DNA of 64,000 nucleotides from NCBI RefSeq assembly GCF_007954275.1, contig NZ_VOLT01000001.1:496001-560000 (forward strand), written 5' to 3'. The translations under genes were made by a program, and so were the position numbers. Source of the stretch: Colwellia demingiae. Lineage in GTDB: Bacteria > Pseudomonadota > Gammaproteobacteria > Enterobacterales > Alteromonadaceae. The first letter of the stretch is position 1. Every line of letters starts with the position of its first letter. Positions 35,071-45,107 of the stretch are shown here, in pieces. The notes beneath the pieces were generated by a model. That model had not been told where the DNA came from and did not search any database. It worked only from the letters and a program-made list of their open reading frames with translations.

Positions 35071-35094
35071 TGTGACTGATACAGAATTCTCCTA

Positions 35095-36846
35095 TCAAAC
35101 AAAAGCTTTATCAAGCAAAAGCTCGATTATCTCTTCTCGGTCAGATAGCACCATTAATAACGCTAAATCTTTCTCGTGCAACTGTTCTACAATGTGCTTT
35201 GCTCCTTCATGAGGGCTATCAGCAATATAAATCTTATCTCTTTTCATGCCATAAGCAAGAGCCGTATCAACAATAAGCTGAGGTACCTCTCCTAATGTTC
35301 TACCACGTAAATAAGGCGCTAACTCAGCAGCAATAATGAAATCAGGCTGCATTTTTAACGCCGTTTTAGTCATATTGATGATCTCATCGTCAGTTCGATC
35401 TCCTGCATGACTTAGCATTAAAAATTTACGCTTTGCTCGCATATTCGCAGTAGTTACCGCCATCGCTTCCATGCTATGAACATTGTGTGCAAAGTCCATA
35501 ATCACTTCTGCATTTTTAACGCTAAAATGATTACCTCTGCCAGGGTTATCTTCAACGTTGCTAGCAAAATTTGATAATGCTATTTTAATCGCCTTATTTT
35601 CAATATTCAGGCATTTAGCTAACGCGATAGCACCAAGTGCATTTTGAATATTGTGCAAAGCCGCACCGTTTAGGGTCATAGGAATGTCGTTAACGGCAAT
35701 GATTATCGACTCTTCATTACCGTATGAATAAACCAATTGTTGTTCTCTAACAAAACAAACAGCGCCACCATTTTTTTTATGTTGCTGTAATGTCGTATTA
35801 TCTTCATGCAAGGAAAACCATGACTTCGTAACGGGTAAATCAGGCGCTAAGGCAACTAAATGTTCATCATCTGCATTAAGCACTAACCTGCCTTTATCTA
35901 GCCTATTATTCTCCTGTCCTTTATTTTCTTTGTTAGGTAGAAGCCCTTTAGCAACAACAGCTTTATCTTGAGCAAGTGCTGAAACAGTATTAATACCATA
36001 TTGTCCTAAGTGATCTTCGGCAATATTTGTGATTAATGCTGCATCGACATTATCTATCGGTAATCCTCGACGTAGAATTCCCCCCCGAGCAACTTCCAAA
36101 ATAGCAGTTTCTGTATCAGGGTGTCGTAATAACATTCTTGCACCACCCGGACCAGAATAGTCGCCATGATCAATAATATTATCGCCTACCCGAATAAAGT
36201 CGGTAGAAGTAACACCACAACATTTTCCCGCTTGTTTGATGATTTGCGACATGATGCGAACACTGGTCGATTTGCCATTAGTGCCTGTTACATAAGCAAG
36301 TGGAATCGATTTATATTGCGACCAATTTAGGCTTGATACATCAGGTAATGCTGATATTGGCCAACTTTGTGAAGAAGGACCATAACCCAAAGAAAATTCA
36401 TCATCATCAACCAAATAGACAATATTATTAAACGTTGACTGTTTAATTAACTCAAGTAACTTTGGATTTACTTCCTCCACTATCGTTTGTTTTAAAAGAC
36501 TTATTGCTGCTGAAATTGATTCTTCACTAGGTGTTTGGGTTAATTCATCACAGGTAAGCTGCCACGCTAGCTCATTTAAATCGCACGCCGCATAAAGCGC
36601 ATCTAGAGGTGCGCTAATCGCAATAGATATCCCATCTTCAAAAACTCGAGAGAAGGTTGTTTCATCTAACCAATTAACGGCGTTTAATAACTGTTTAGCA
36701 TAAGTAGACCAAACATTTACCACGGTGACTTTATCAATACCTGATACAAAAGCATCAATGATTGCGCCGGGTCGATCGGATAATAAATTTTTTCCCGTCA
36801 GCCGACGGTTATCATCTAGGCTCAGTATTATATTTTCTTTGTTCAT
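35095..36846 (-). CDS. CphA-prime, Mur-ligase-like cyanophycin synthetase paralogue
   Basis: A 583-residue protein resembling the C-terminal half of cyanophycin synthetase. The Mur-ligase P-loop is in 'YVTGTNGKSTSVRIMSQII', then 'AILEVARGGILRRGL', 'ITNIAEDHLGQYGI', 'DNPGRGNHFSV' and 'VIMDFAHNVHSM'. The ATP-grasp part of true CphA is absent and replaced by ~180 other residues. It lies 145 bases after cphA on the same strand. Proteobacterial clusters often hold such a second gene, called cphA-prime in the literature. Its activity is unclear and it may modify or extend the polymer together with CphA. Confidence 0.85.
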   Translation of the reverse strand: MNKENIILSLDDNRRLTGKNLLSDRPGAIIDAFVSGIDKVTVVNVWSTYAKQLLNAVNWLDETTFSRVFEDGISIAISAPLDALYAACDLNELAWQLTCDELTQTPSEESISAAISLLKQTIVEEVNPKLLELIKQSTFNNIVYLVDDDEFSLGYGPSSQSWPISALPDVSSLNWSQYKSIPLAYVTGTNGKSTSVRIMSQIIKQAGKCCGVTSTDFIRVGDNIIDHGDYSGPGGARMLLRHPDTETAILEVARGGILRRGLPIDNVDAALITNIAEDHLGQYGINTVSALAQDKAVVAKGLLPNKENKGQENNRLDKGRLVLNADDEHLVALAPDLPVTKSWFSLHEDNTTLQQHKKNGGAVCFVREQQLVYSYGNEESIIIAVNDIPMTLNGAALHNIQNALGAIALAKCLNIENKAIKIALSNFASNVEDNPGRGNHFSVKNAEVIMDFAHNVHSMEAMAVTTANMRAKRKFLMLSHAGDRTDDEIINMTKTALKMQPDFIIAAELAPYLRGRTLGEVPQLIVDTALAYGMKRDKIYIADSPHEGAKHIVEQLHEKDLALLMVLSDREEIIELLLDKAFV

Positions 36847-36991
36847 ATATACCCATTATCATTCAAAGTGCAGGACGTCTGAGAAAAGTATGATCACGTC
36901 GCATCTTTTTATTGAGAGTTATTCCCTTAAAATAGATACAACGAGTGACATGCTTTGCTCAGCCGTCCCCAAAGGGCTGGTTTATAGACAA

Positions 36992-39811
36992 TTAATCACT
37001 ATCTTCATCATGCTCAGATACCACACGAACACCTCGTTCATCAGTAACAATTTTCATACCGCTTTCCAAAACAAAGGTATCTGGCTCGCTGGTTTCTAGC
37101 ATAGAAACGACAGTTTGAACGGCTGTTTTTTCTGTTTCTTGCTCTGGTTCATGACCAGTATTGAAATTAATAATCTGTTTCCAACTGCGTGTAATAGCAT
37201 CACCAAAGACCATCAATAAGTCATCGGTATTCGCGAGTTCGAGTCCTTTGTTTATTGCCTCTACTTCATCTGAAATACAATATATTTGTGATTCATCAAT
37301 ACCCTCAGCTTTTAATGATGCCGCTAAGAGTTCCGGAACTTCATTTAACTCACGGCCACGTCTATTATCATCAGCCTTACAAATATAGATATCGAAATGT
37401 CCTGCTGCCGCTTTAGCAATATTCACTATGTCTTCATCACGGCGATCACCTGGGCCTGCCAGCACAGTAATACGCTTACCTTTAACTTCTAACTTACTTG
37501 CCAGTTCACTCATGCAACGCACACCATCAGCATTATGAGCATAATCAAGTATTACTCTAAAGTGATGTTCATCAAAAACATTCATTCTTCCAGGAGCTTG
37601 ATAAAAGGTGGTGGTGAAAGTTCTTAAGCCTTGTTGAATGGCCTCAAGCGGTTTATCCAAACAATAAGCTAAGGCTGCAGCAAACATAGCGTTTTGCACA
37701 TTGTGTAGTGCTTTACCTTCCAAGGTCGCAGGAATTAAATGGGTCCAAAGTAATGGAATATGAGTGCCATTATCAAAAATAGTGATCATGTCACCGTTGA
37801 TACCTTTTTCTAATACAACCGCACGACCGCCTGCACGAATATGCTCTCGCACTAAACTATGGCCTGTGTTCATAGTCACATAACATAAGTGCTTAGCTTT
37901 GGTATGTTCAGCCATTTTTAAACACTGAGGGTCATCGGCATTAAGTACAACACTATCTTTGGCGACTTCAACAACAATACGTTTAATTTCAGCAAGTTGA
38001 TCAAGCGTATCGATTCCTCTAAGGCCTAAATGATCTTCTTGAACATTAATACAAGCAGCTACATCACACTCATTATAACCAAGACCTGAGCGAGCAATAC
38101 CACCGCGTGCTGTTTCTAACACAGCAATATCTACAGAGGGATCACGTAAAACAATCTGAGATGAAACAGGTCCAGTCATATCACCTTTCACAGATAATTG
38201 ACCATCAACATAAACGCCATCGGTAGACGTCATACCGACCACATGCCCTGCACTTTTTAAGATATGCGCTAACATTCTAGAGGTTGTCGTTTTACCATTT
38301 GTACCGGTAATACCGGCAATAGGGATGCGCTTAGGTAATGATGGCGGGAACAACATATCAATGACTTTTCCAGCCACATCTCTTGGTTTTCCTTCACTCG
38401 GAGCTACATGCATTCTAAAGCCAGGTGCAGCATTAACTTCAACAATGCCGCCACCAATATCTTTGTAAGATTGAGTGATATCAGCCGTTAAAAAGTCAAC
38501 CCCGCCAATATATAAACCAACGGCTTTTACTGCACGTTCAGCCATAGTCTTATTGTCAGGATGAACCACATCGGTCATATCAATTGCGGTACCGCCGGTA
38601 GACAAATTAGCGGTTGAACGTAAGTAAAATATTTCACCTTTGGCTAAAACAGTACCTTGTGTGAAATCGGCTTCTTCTAATAACCGTTCGGCTTGGGTAT
38701 CTAATTCTAATTGAGTCAGTACTTTTTCATGACCAACGCCTCGGCGCGGATCTTCGTTGATAATATCAATCAACTTACTGATATTATTAACGCCATCACC
38801 AATTACATGGCCAGGCACACGTTTCGCAACGGCAACTAATTCGCCGTTAATAACTAGCATGCGATGGTCTAGTCCCGTTAAGAAAGATTCAACTAAAACG
38901 GCTCTGCTGGTACCGTGTTCACGGGCAAAGGCAAAAGCGGTAATAACTTGTTCTTCGGTGGTTAAATCAATAGAAACACCACGACCATGATTAGCATTTA
39001 ACGGCTTTAATACCACTGGATAGCCAATGCGTTTCGCCATTCTCACCGCTTGTGTGTCTGAATACACCATGCGTTGCTGAGGAACAGGTAAACCCAAGTC
39101 ATTTAATAAATTATGGGTGTCTTCTTTATCGCAAGAAATCTCAACAGCAATGTGCTTAGTTTCACTGGTAATGGTTGCTTGAATTCGCTTTTGATATTTA
39201 CCATGGCCAAATTGAACTAGGCTGTATTCGTTTAAGCGTAACCAAGGAATGTCACGTTCTTCTGCAGCATCAACTAATGATTGCGTACTAGGGCCAAACT
39301 CTTTACGTTGAGCAAAACGAATAAAATCAGCCAACTCTTGCTGAAAATCAAAGTCGTCTTCAATTTTGGTTTGCAACTCAACTTGAATGGTAGCGGGCAT
39401 TAATGAAATTAATAAATTTCTAGCCAATATAGCGGCTTCAAGACCTACATCACGTTGTTTGTACTGGAAAACCATATTGTATTCAGCGACTTGACCTGTA
39501 CCACGTGTTTTACCAAACGTGACTTCAGTGCCTGCAATACATTGTAATTCGAGGGTAACGTGCTCCCAAATATGAGCTATCCAGGTGCCATCATCTTCTT
39601 TTAATCGTCTGATAAAACCACCAGGTTCTCCATAAGAGCAACCGTGCTGATCTAAACTTGGCAGGTGAGTGAGTAATCCTTGAATAAATTCATTACCCAG
39701 TCTAACTGAGGGATATTTTTCCAAAATGCCGATATCTACTATATGGCGAATCACAGGAAAATGAGCATAAACATTAGGGCCAACATACACGTTGGAAGAT
39801 TGTATTTTCAT
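36992..39811 (-). CDS. cphA: cyanophycin synthetase
   Basis: A 939-residue enzyme that polymerises L-Asp and L-Arg, using two ATP per dipeptide, into the storage polymer cyanophycin. An N-terminal CphA-specific domain (1-~160) precedes an ATP-grasp domain (about 220-480; 'GYPVVLKPLNANHGRGVSIDL', 'GGIVEVNAAPGFRMH') and a Mur-ligase domain (from ~490; P-loop 'GITGTNGKTTTSRMLAHIL', 'VLETARGGIARSGLGY'). The last ~55 residues form an acidic tail longer than usual. AAAGGAAAT is a good ribosome site. A terminator separates it from cphB upstream, so it has its own promoter, and cphA-prime follows. Confidence 0.95.
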   Translation of the reverse strand: MKIQSSNVYVGPNVYAHFPVIRHIVDIGILEKYPSVRLGNEFIQGLLTHLPSLDQHGCSYGEPGGFIRRLKEDDGTWIAHIWEHVTLELQCIAGTEVTFGKTRGTGQVAEYNMVFQYKQRDVGLEAAILARNLLISLMPATIQVELQTKIEDDFDFQQELADFIRFAQRKEFGPSTQSLVDAAEERDIPWLRLNEYSLVQFGHGKYQKRIQATITSETKHIAVEISCDKEDTHNLLNDLGLPVPQQRMVYSDTQAVRMAKRIGYPVVLKPLNANHGRGVSIDLTTEEQVITAFAFAREHGTSRAVLVESFLTGLDHRMLVINGELVAVAKRVPGHVIGDGVNNISKLIDIINEDPRRGVGHEKVLTQLELDTQAERLLEEADFTQGTVLAKGEIFYLRSTANLSTGGTAIDMTDVVHPDNKTMAERAVKAVGLYIGGVDFLTADITQSYKDIGGGIVEVNAAPGFRMHVAPSEGKPRDVAGKVIDMLFPPSLPKRIPIAGITGTNGKTTTSRMLAHILKSAGHVVGMTSTDGVYVDGQLSVKGDMTGPVSSQIVLRDPSVDIAVLETARGGIARSGLGYNECDVAACINVQEDHLGLRGIDTLDQLAEIKRIVVEVAKDSVVLNADDPQCLKMAEHTKAKHLCYVTMNTGHSLVREHIRAGGRAVVLEKGINGDMITIFDNGTHIPLLWTHLIPATLEGKALHNVQNAMFAAALAYCLDKPLEAIQQGLRTFTTTFYQAPGRMNVFDEHHFRVILDYAHNADGVRCMSELASKLEVKGKRITVLAGPGDRRDEDIVNIAKAAAGHFDIYICKADDNRRGRELNEVPELLAASLKAEGIDESQIYCISDEVEAINKGLELANTDDLLMVFGDAITRSWKQIINFNTGHEPEQETEKTAVQTVVSMLETSEPDTFVLESGMKIVTDERGVRVVSEHDEDSD

Positions 39812-40003
39812 AGTGATTTCCTTTATTACTCTGACGAGAACTTTATATTATCCAATAACAACTAGACTACGATTACAACTACATAAAACGTCGTTTAGAA
39901 AAGATAACACGGTTTTATTGAAGCGCAAACTACTTGCTAAATAATATTTTTAGAAGGGATATGAAAATGTGGGGTTATGGTTAAATTGATGAAATATAAA
40001 ATA

Positions 40004-40035
40004 AAAGCCTGACAACAAAAGAGGTGGCAGGCTTT
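40004..40035 (-). terminator. terminator after the cyanophycinase gene
   Basis: AAAGCCTG/CAGGCTTT arms (extendable past one mismatch) followed on the minus strand by TATTTTATA, 28 bases past the cphB stop codon. Confidence 0.85.
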
Positions 40036-40062
40036 AAAGATAAGGATAATTTACCTGCTGGT

Positions 40063-40887
40063 TTACCTTGCAGGTTTCGCTATTCTTTCGTTGATACAGT
40101 AAGTTGCGCCAGGGCTAAGTACGTGTAACTTTAGTCCGATTAACGTTATGGCTTCACCTCTATTAGCATCAGCCATTGAACTATGGGTTAAATCTGAAGG
40201 GTCAACGACAGTAATACTACCGTGACCAACTACTTCCAAAGTCCCCGACGGATCAATAAAGGCAGCAGTATTTTCACAAATACCAAGACCTGAAGCAAAG
40301 GGGTTATAAGAGATGGCCGATAACAAACGTCCTAATCGGTTTCGTTGGCTAAAGTGCTGATCAATAATGACTTTATTAATCAATCCCATACCTGGTGCAA
40401 AAGTTACCCCTTCTTCATTAGGTAAAGCTCCAGTGCGCCCTCCCGCAATCATATGGCCAGGCATAATAGCTGCACCCGCAGAAGTACCGGCAACATGAAC
40501 ACCCGCAGCATTAAGTTTACGAATGCTTTGAGCCACCGGAGTACCACCTAAAATAGTAGACAAGCGTAATTGATTACCACCAGTGATAAAAATGCCAGTG
40601 GCATTCTTTAATTCAGCTAGATAGTCATCGCTATTTGCCTGCTCACGATCATTAATAGGCAAAGAAACTGCTTTCTTCACACCTAATTCATGAAAAACAG
40701 TTTCATAATTTGACCCTGTATCATCGAGTTGTGATGCGGTCGGGATAATAACTATATAAGCATTCTCTCCGCCACAAAGCTCAACAAAACGTTTTAAAAT
40801 GATAGGATCATTTACGCGTTCTTCTGCCCCCCCGATTGGGATTACAAATCCCCGTTGTTGACCGTCAGTCGTTTTTGCTGGACACAT
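40063..40887 (-). CDS. cphB: cyanophycinase
   Basis: A 274-residue serine peptidase of family S51 that cuts cyanophycin into beta-Asp-Arg dipeptides. The nucleophile Ser is in 'HVAGTSAGAAIMPGHMIAGG'; 'IFITGGNQLRLSTILGGT' and 'GLGICENTAAFID' are also characteristic. It lacks a signal peptide, so it acts inside the cell. It starts eight bases after the isoaspartyl dipeptidase stop with AGAGG as ribosome site, so both are in one transcript. Its product is the substrate of that neighbour. Confidence 0.94.
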   Translation of the reverse strand: MCPAKTTDGQQRGFVIPIGGAEERVNDPIILKRFVELCGGENAYIVIIPTASQLDDTGSNYETVFHELGVKKAVSLPINDREQANSDDYLAELKNATGIFITGGNQLRLSTILGGTPVAQSIRKLNAAGVHVAGTSAGAAIMPGHMIAGGRTGALPNEEGVTFAPGMGLINKVIIDQHFSQRNRLGRLLSAISYNPFASGLGICENTAAFIDPSGTLEVVGHGSITVVDPSDLTHSSMADANRGEAITLIGLKLHVLSPGATYCINERIAKPAR

Positions 40888-40895
40888 ATTTACCT

Positions 40896-42083
40896 CTATT
40901 CGAATGTACCTTTAATCATTGTTTGATTATTTTTCTTATGCCAAACACCTTGTGCCATGACATCAGTAATCTCATATTTTTCATTCATCACCAATAAATC
41001 CGCATCAAACCCAACGGCAATTTGCCCTTTGTTTTTAAAGCGCAAAATATTAGCAACATTGCTTGTTAACATAGGTAGAACGGTTTCAAGTGACAAACCT
41101 TTACTTAAAGTTGCTACCAATGTTTCTCCTAATGTACTCGCTCGACCAAAATCCATATGTTGTAATTCACCTTGAGGGTCAAAACAAGGTAAGCAACCTC
41201 CGCCATCCGAGCTAAGGGTTATTTGTTCTAAGGGTAATTGCCTTTCAACGGCCATCTCAATTGCGTCACAGGCTTCCCAACCTGGCTGAGCGGTTCCTGC
41301 CGGAAATGCTGTTAGGTCAATATGACAACCTTTACTTAATAATTTACAACTATCTTCAAACAAAGGTTTATTGCGATTAACATGCGTTGGATTAAATACT
41401 CGTGCAGGAAGTTCAGTTTCTCTTATTGCTCGTTCTATTAATTCTAAACGTCTTTCACCATCACCTAAATGAAAATGAATAACACCAGCTTTCCCAGTGA
41501 TTAAGCCTGCTACATGAGTTTCACTCGCTAAGCGAATGACTTCTTCAAACGTTGGTTGGCTAGAGCGATGATCACTAATAGCAAATTCGCCAATCCCAAT
41601 GACGGGTTCAAGAAAAGCAATATCTGACTTTGCACTACCCGTGATAGTCGTTAGAGGAAAGTGGTATCCACCTGTCCAACAATAAGCTGATAATCCTTCT
41701 TCACGCAGGCCATAAACTCGGCTCAATAAATTTTCAGTACTGCGGGTAGTATCATCTGTACCAAGTAAACCAACGACTGTGGTGACACCCGCATGAGTAA
41801 ATTCAGTTAGACCAACAGGAGGAACTTGCGTCGCAAAACCTGCTTCACCTCCACCACCGGTAATGTGAGCATGACTATCAATAAAACCAGGCGTTAAAAT
41901 AGCACCATCAAAATTAATAACCTCAACATTCCATTGTTTAGGGATGGCAATTTTACCTTGCCCATGGTCATAAATTGCAGCAATTTTATTACCTGCAATA
42001 AGAACATCTTTAAAACCTAAGGGATTTGGTGCATAAATATTTACATTACACAATAATATGAGCATCGTTTGGCTATCGTTCAT
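40896..42083 (-). CDS. iadA: isoaspartyl (beta-aspartyl) dipeptidase with Glu in place of carboxy-Lys
   Basis: A 395-residue amidohydrolase that should split beta-Asp-Arg from cyanophycin into Asp and Arg. Visible metal ligands: His71 and His73 ('GFIDSHAHITGGGGEAG'), a His in 'VIHFHLGDG', a His in 'NPTHVNRNKPLF', and Asp in 'TLSSDGGG'. E. coli IadA has a carboxylated Lys162 in 'GVKCAISDHRS'. Here the aligned residue is Glu166 in 'GIGEFAISDHRS'. Some amidohydrolases use Glu as bridging ligand, so activity is likely kept. First gene of the iadA-cphB unit. Confidence 0.88.
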   Translation of the reverse strand: MNDSQTMLILLCNVNIYAPNPLGFKDVLIAGNKIAAIYDHGQGKIAIPKQWNVEVINFDGAILTPGFIDSHAHITGGGGEAGFATQVPPVGLTEFTHAGVTTVVGLLGTDDTTRSTENLLSRVYGLREEGLSAYCWTGGYHFPLTTITGSAKSDIAFLEPVIGIGEFAISDHRSSQPTFEEVIRLASETHVAGLITGKAGVIHFHLGDGERRLELIERAIRETELPARVFNPTHVNRNKPLFEDSCKLLSKGCHIDLTAFPAGTAQPGWEACDAIEMAVERQLPLEQITLSSDGGGCLPCFDPQGELQHMDFGRASTLGETLVATLSKGLSLETVLPMLTSNVANILRFKNKGQIAVGFDADLLVMNEKYEITDVMAQGVWHKKNNQTMIKGTFE

Positions 42084-42340
42084 GGTAGATATAATGAAGT
42101 TGCATTTAGCTTAACTTGTTGTTTTTAATTATAAAAACATAATAAACAACAAACTAAATCAACACTGAAAAAAATAAATGCCAATTGTAACACAATTTAG
42201 TAGTGTGAAATGAAATGTATGAATACCTAGTCTTTTTACCATGATTTAATTGCATGGTATGGATTACATGAGGATTGAAAGGTAAGCCATCAGTTTTATT
42301 TTGACATGAACATAATTAGCAGAGTTATCTTGCGAAATGA

Positions 42341-42372
42341 GTGATAAAAGGCTATTTACAACCTTTTATCAC
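42341..42372 (-). terminator. hairpin after the permease gene
   Basis: Perfect 11-base arms GTGATAAAAGG/CCTTTTATCAC, loop of 10, 11 bases past the stop. No T tract, so termination is probable rather than sure. Confidence 0.55.
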
Positions 42373-42382
42373 ATCAATCAAT

Positions 42383-43414
42383 TTATGTGGTTACCGGAGT
42401 AACACCATTAAGTTTATTTGCACGTTTTTCATCTAATTTTAGATGAATGCTACTGCCAATATAACCTGCGGCAATACCACAGATAGACGCAGCTAGAATG
42501 GCCATTAAAACAGTACCTGCTTCATTAAAGGCAAAAGGAGCAAGTAAGCCTGGTATTGGTGCTGCAGTTACTGGAGCATCGTTGATGATATTAAAGTAAA
42601 CAGCAACTAAACCAGATAATGCACCGCCGAAAAAGTTACAAGAATAAATCTTAAAGGCATTTCTTGTGACAATATCTGCTTGGGTGAGTGGCTCCAACAT
42701 AATGGCAATAACTTTGTTTCTATCCCCTAATTTGAGTCTCTTCATTAATATACCATTAGTGAAAGATCCGCCAACACAGGCAATAGCAGCTATCCCCATA
42801 GGAAGACCAGTCAAACCAAGAATAGCAGTAAGTGCCATAGAGCTTAATGGCGAAGTACAGATCATTTTGATTAAGCCACCAAGTAAAAAGCCCATAACAT
42901 AAGGTGATGCAGAAGTAGCCCCGGTAATAGCGGAGCCTATAATTTCCATGATACTACCGACGACAGGCCCGGATGCATGAGCAATAACATAAGCACAAGG
43001 TGCGAGAATTAATGCGCCAACGATAACATCGATCCCCTCAGGAAGATGTTTTTCAATGACTTTGGAAATAAAGTAACAAATATAGCCTGCAATAAAGCCA
43101 GCCAATATACCGGTTCCTTTAGTCGCAATAGCAGCAACGATGGCAAACACAGGATTAGCGCCTAAGGCTAATGCGACAAGAGCCGCCGCAGCAGGCCCTC
43201 CCATAGAACCAGCAGCTAACCCAGTTTCTCTTAAGATATCAATACCAAGAAAGTCACCTGAAATATAGGCGTGAATAGCTTCCACCAGAAAACTAGCAAC
43301 CGCTGCGGAGGCAAGTCCACCCATGGCTTTTGTGCCTTGGGGGGCAAAACGACTAAATAAAGAAAATGCGGTTAACGCAGCGAGAAGAAGGGTTATACCC
43401 TTAAGTAATTCCAT
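42383..43414 (-). CDS. PTS-IIC-like membrane permease
   Basis: A 343-residue inner-membrane protein with about ten helices and the glycine/alanine-rich wording of the PTS_IIC_2 family ('GGPAAAALVALALGANPVFAIVAAIATKGTG', 'GFLLGGLIKMICTSPLSSMALTAILGLTG', 'GGSFTNGILMKRLKLGDRNK'). No IIA, IIB or HPr gene is near, so it probably works without phosphotransfer. It is read in the same direction as iadA-cphB, 300 bases upstream of them. Transport of cyanophycin-derived dipeptides or amino acids is possible but only by context. Confidence 0.7.
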   Translation of the reverse strand: MELLKGITLLLAALTAFSLFSRFAPQGTKAMGGLASAAVASFLVEAIHAYISGDFLGIDILRETGLAAGSMGGPAAAALVALALGANPVFAIVAAIATKGTGILAGFIAGYICYFISKVIEKHLPEGIDVIVGALILAPCAYVIAHASGPVVGSIMEIIGSAITGATSASPYVMGFLLGGLIKMICTSPLSSMALTAILGLTGLPMGIAAIACVGGSFTNGILMKRLKLGDRNKVIAIMLEPLTQADIVTRNAFKIYSCNFFGGALSGLVAVYFNIINDAPVTAAPIPGLLAPFAFNEAGTVLMAILAASICGIAAGYIGSSIHLKLDEKRANKLNGVTPVTT

Positions 43415-44184
43415 AAAATATTCCTAAGCAAAGGTGGCATATGTTTTGTTTTTTTAAGGTATGAAAAACTCAAATAATGATGAGCGTTCCCTTGTTAACA
43501 TTGCCATGTAATTGTTGAAGCATTAATAATTCATCGTAGATATTTACTACTATCTAGCACCTATTAATAATGCTTTATTGACTATCTATCTGATCGATTA
43601 TTGAGCTGATTTTTATATATCTAATAATTTGACCTTTTCATTATTCATGTTTACTAAGATACAAAGGTTGAGATAGCGCAACAAAATACACTTTAAATGA
43701 AATAAAATCCACTTTAGTGAATAAAGTTTCCTATAAACTACAAAGTTTCACATAAATAGTGTTGATTATTTTAATGATGAGAGTTGTTAAGTAATGAGTG
43801 ATATTTTATTTTTATGACAAGATACTCTGTGAACGGAGCTATTATCGAAGGCTGACTTTATGTAGCAAACCTCACTTTTAAAGGGTTACAGCGAAACACA
43901 TAGGTATTTTGGAACTGTTCATTATTCATTATAACGAGGAGCAAGTGAGTTATATGGCTGCTCACTTAGTAAAATAGTTAGCTTTTAAGCATCGGTTAGG
44001 GGATTAAATACATCAGTCGGTAAATATGCATATTTTTTGACAATTATACGTTTAAAATTCCAGCAGTAGAATAATGAGAATCTTTTAAGCATAGCAATAC
44101 ATTACTTTTACTATGTATTGAGCGGTAATGGGTTAACTTGATAGCACTCTACTTTAAATAATGAATAAGAAAGCTATTAAATAT
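43415..44184. other. 770-base gene-free region with direct repeats
   Basis: No coding frame is convincing. Two near-identical direct repeats, CACTTTAAATGAA at 43689 and CACTTTAGTGAAT at 43710, are exactly 21 bases apart, so on one helix face. They lie about 280 bases before the permease start. A 7-base inverted repeat AAGTGAG/CTCACTT is near 43945-43969. Confidence 0.5.
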
Positions 44185-44949
44185 TTAATCAAAGACCGTT
44201 GCTAAATTAAATTGTTGCTTAGTAACACAGTCACCTGATGGCGCATAACTGCGGTCATAAATTTCAACCTTACCTTCGACATCTTGAGTAATAATAGTGG
44301 TTGTTCGTGTTCCATATGATGGGGATTTAATAAAAATGGCACTGAGTAGCTGTTCCCACTCCTCATTAAGTCCGGTTTCAGGCAGTAAATTAGGTAAAGC
44401 TTGTTTGTCATTGGTCATTAAATCAAATAATGCATCAATGGATAGGTTTTCATGTAAACGAATATTCTCACTTAGCAGCTTTTCGCCCCTTGCCATTTTA
44501 GGCCAAATATCATCTAACGCACCATTACAGATGCTGTGCACTCCTTTACAAAGTTGATGGTTTTGATTGTTTACGCTGTCATAACAATGTAATTGGTTCA
44601 ATGAACCATAAATGAGATTAAAACCATGATATTGACTTGCTTGCTGGGCTAACTCATCTGTCATGTTTATTTTAGTGTCGGCTAAAGCCTGTAAAACAAG
44701 ATCGCCTCTGGATTTTTTAGGGGCTTCACTTAAAGGGAGTTTTCTAAAGTTAGTTAAGGCCGCAAACTTCCCCGTTGACGATAAACCTAACCAAGTACCA
44801 CCCGCTTGTAGATCCTTTCCTGCCAAGATATTGGGCTGTTGCCAAACATGCATTGCTTGAGTTGGGCGTTGATGAAATTCATCTCTATTTGCACAAATAA
44901 TCATTGGAAACTTTGGGTGTTGCTCGATAGCAATAAATAAAATGCACAT
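44185..44949 (-). CDS. NRDE/TANGO2-family protein
   Basis: A 254-residue protein starting 'MCILFIAIEQHPKFPMIICANRDEFHQRPT', with the NRDE signature (here ANRDE) near residue 20. 'GGTWLGLSSTGKFAALTNFR' and 'YGTRTTTIITQD' follow as in Ntn-hydrolase-like TANGO2 proteins. Cys2 could become the N-terminal nucleophile if Met is removed. Related proteins have been linked to heme trafficking. A lone gene. Confidence 0.85.
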   Translation of the reverse strand: MCILFIAIEQHPKFPMIICANRDEFHQRPTQAMHVWQQPNILAGKDLQAGGTWLGLSSTGKFAALTNFRKLPLSEAPKKSRGDLVLQALADTKINMTDELAQQASQYHGFNLIYGSLNQLHCYDSVNNQNHQLCKGVHSICNGALDDIWPKMARGEKLLSENIRLHENLSIDALFDLMTNDKQALPNLLPETGLNEEWEQLLSAIFIKSPSYGTRTTTIITQDVEGKVEIYDRSYAPSGDCVTKQQFNLATVFD

Positions 44950-45107
44950 GAATAAATTCTTAAAATCTGATTAAGTTAAGTCTTAGCCTGATTATTGCAC
45001 CCTGATAATGTTGTGACTACCCAATAAATCATTTTATAAATAAAATTTTTGAAACAACTGACGCTATCAACGGTCTATTGAAATACAGTGTATTAACGGA
45101 ATTCAAT

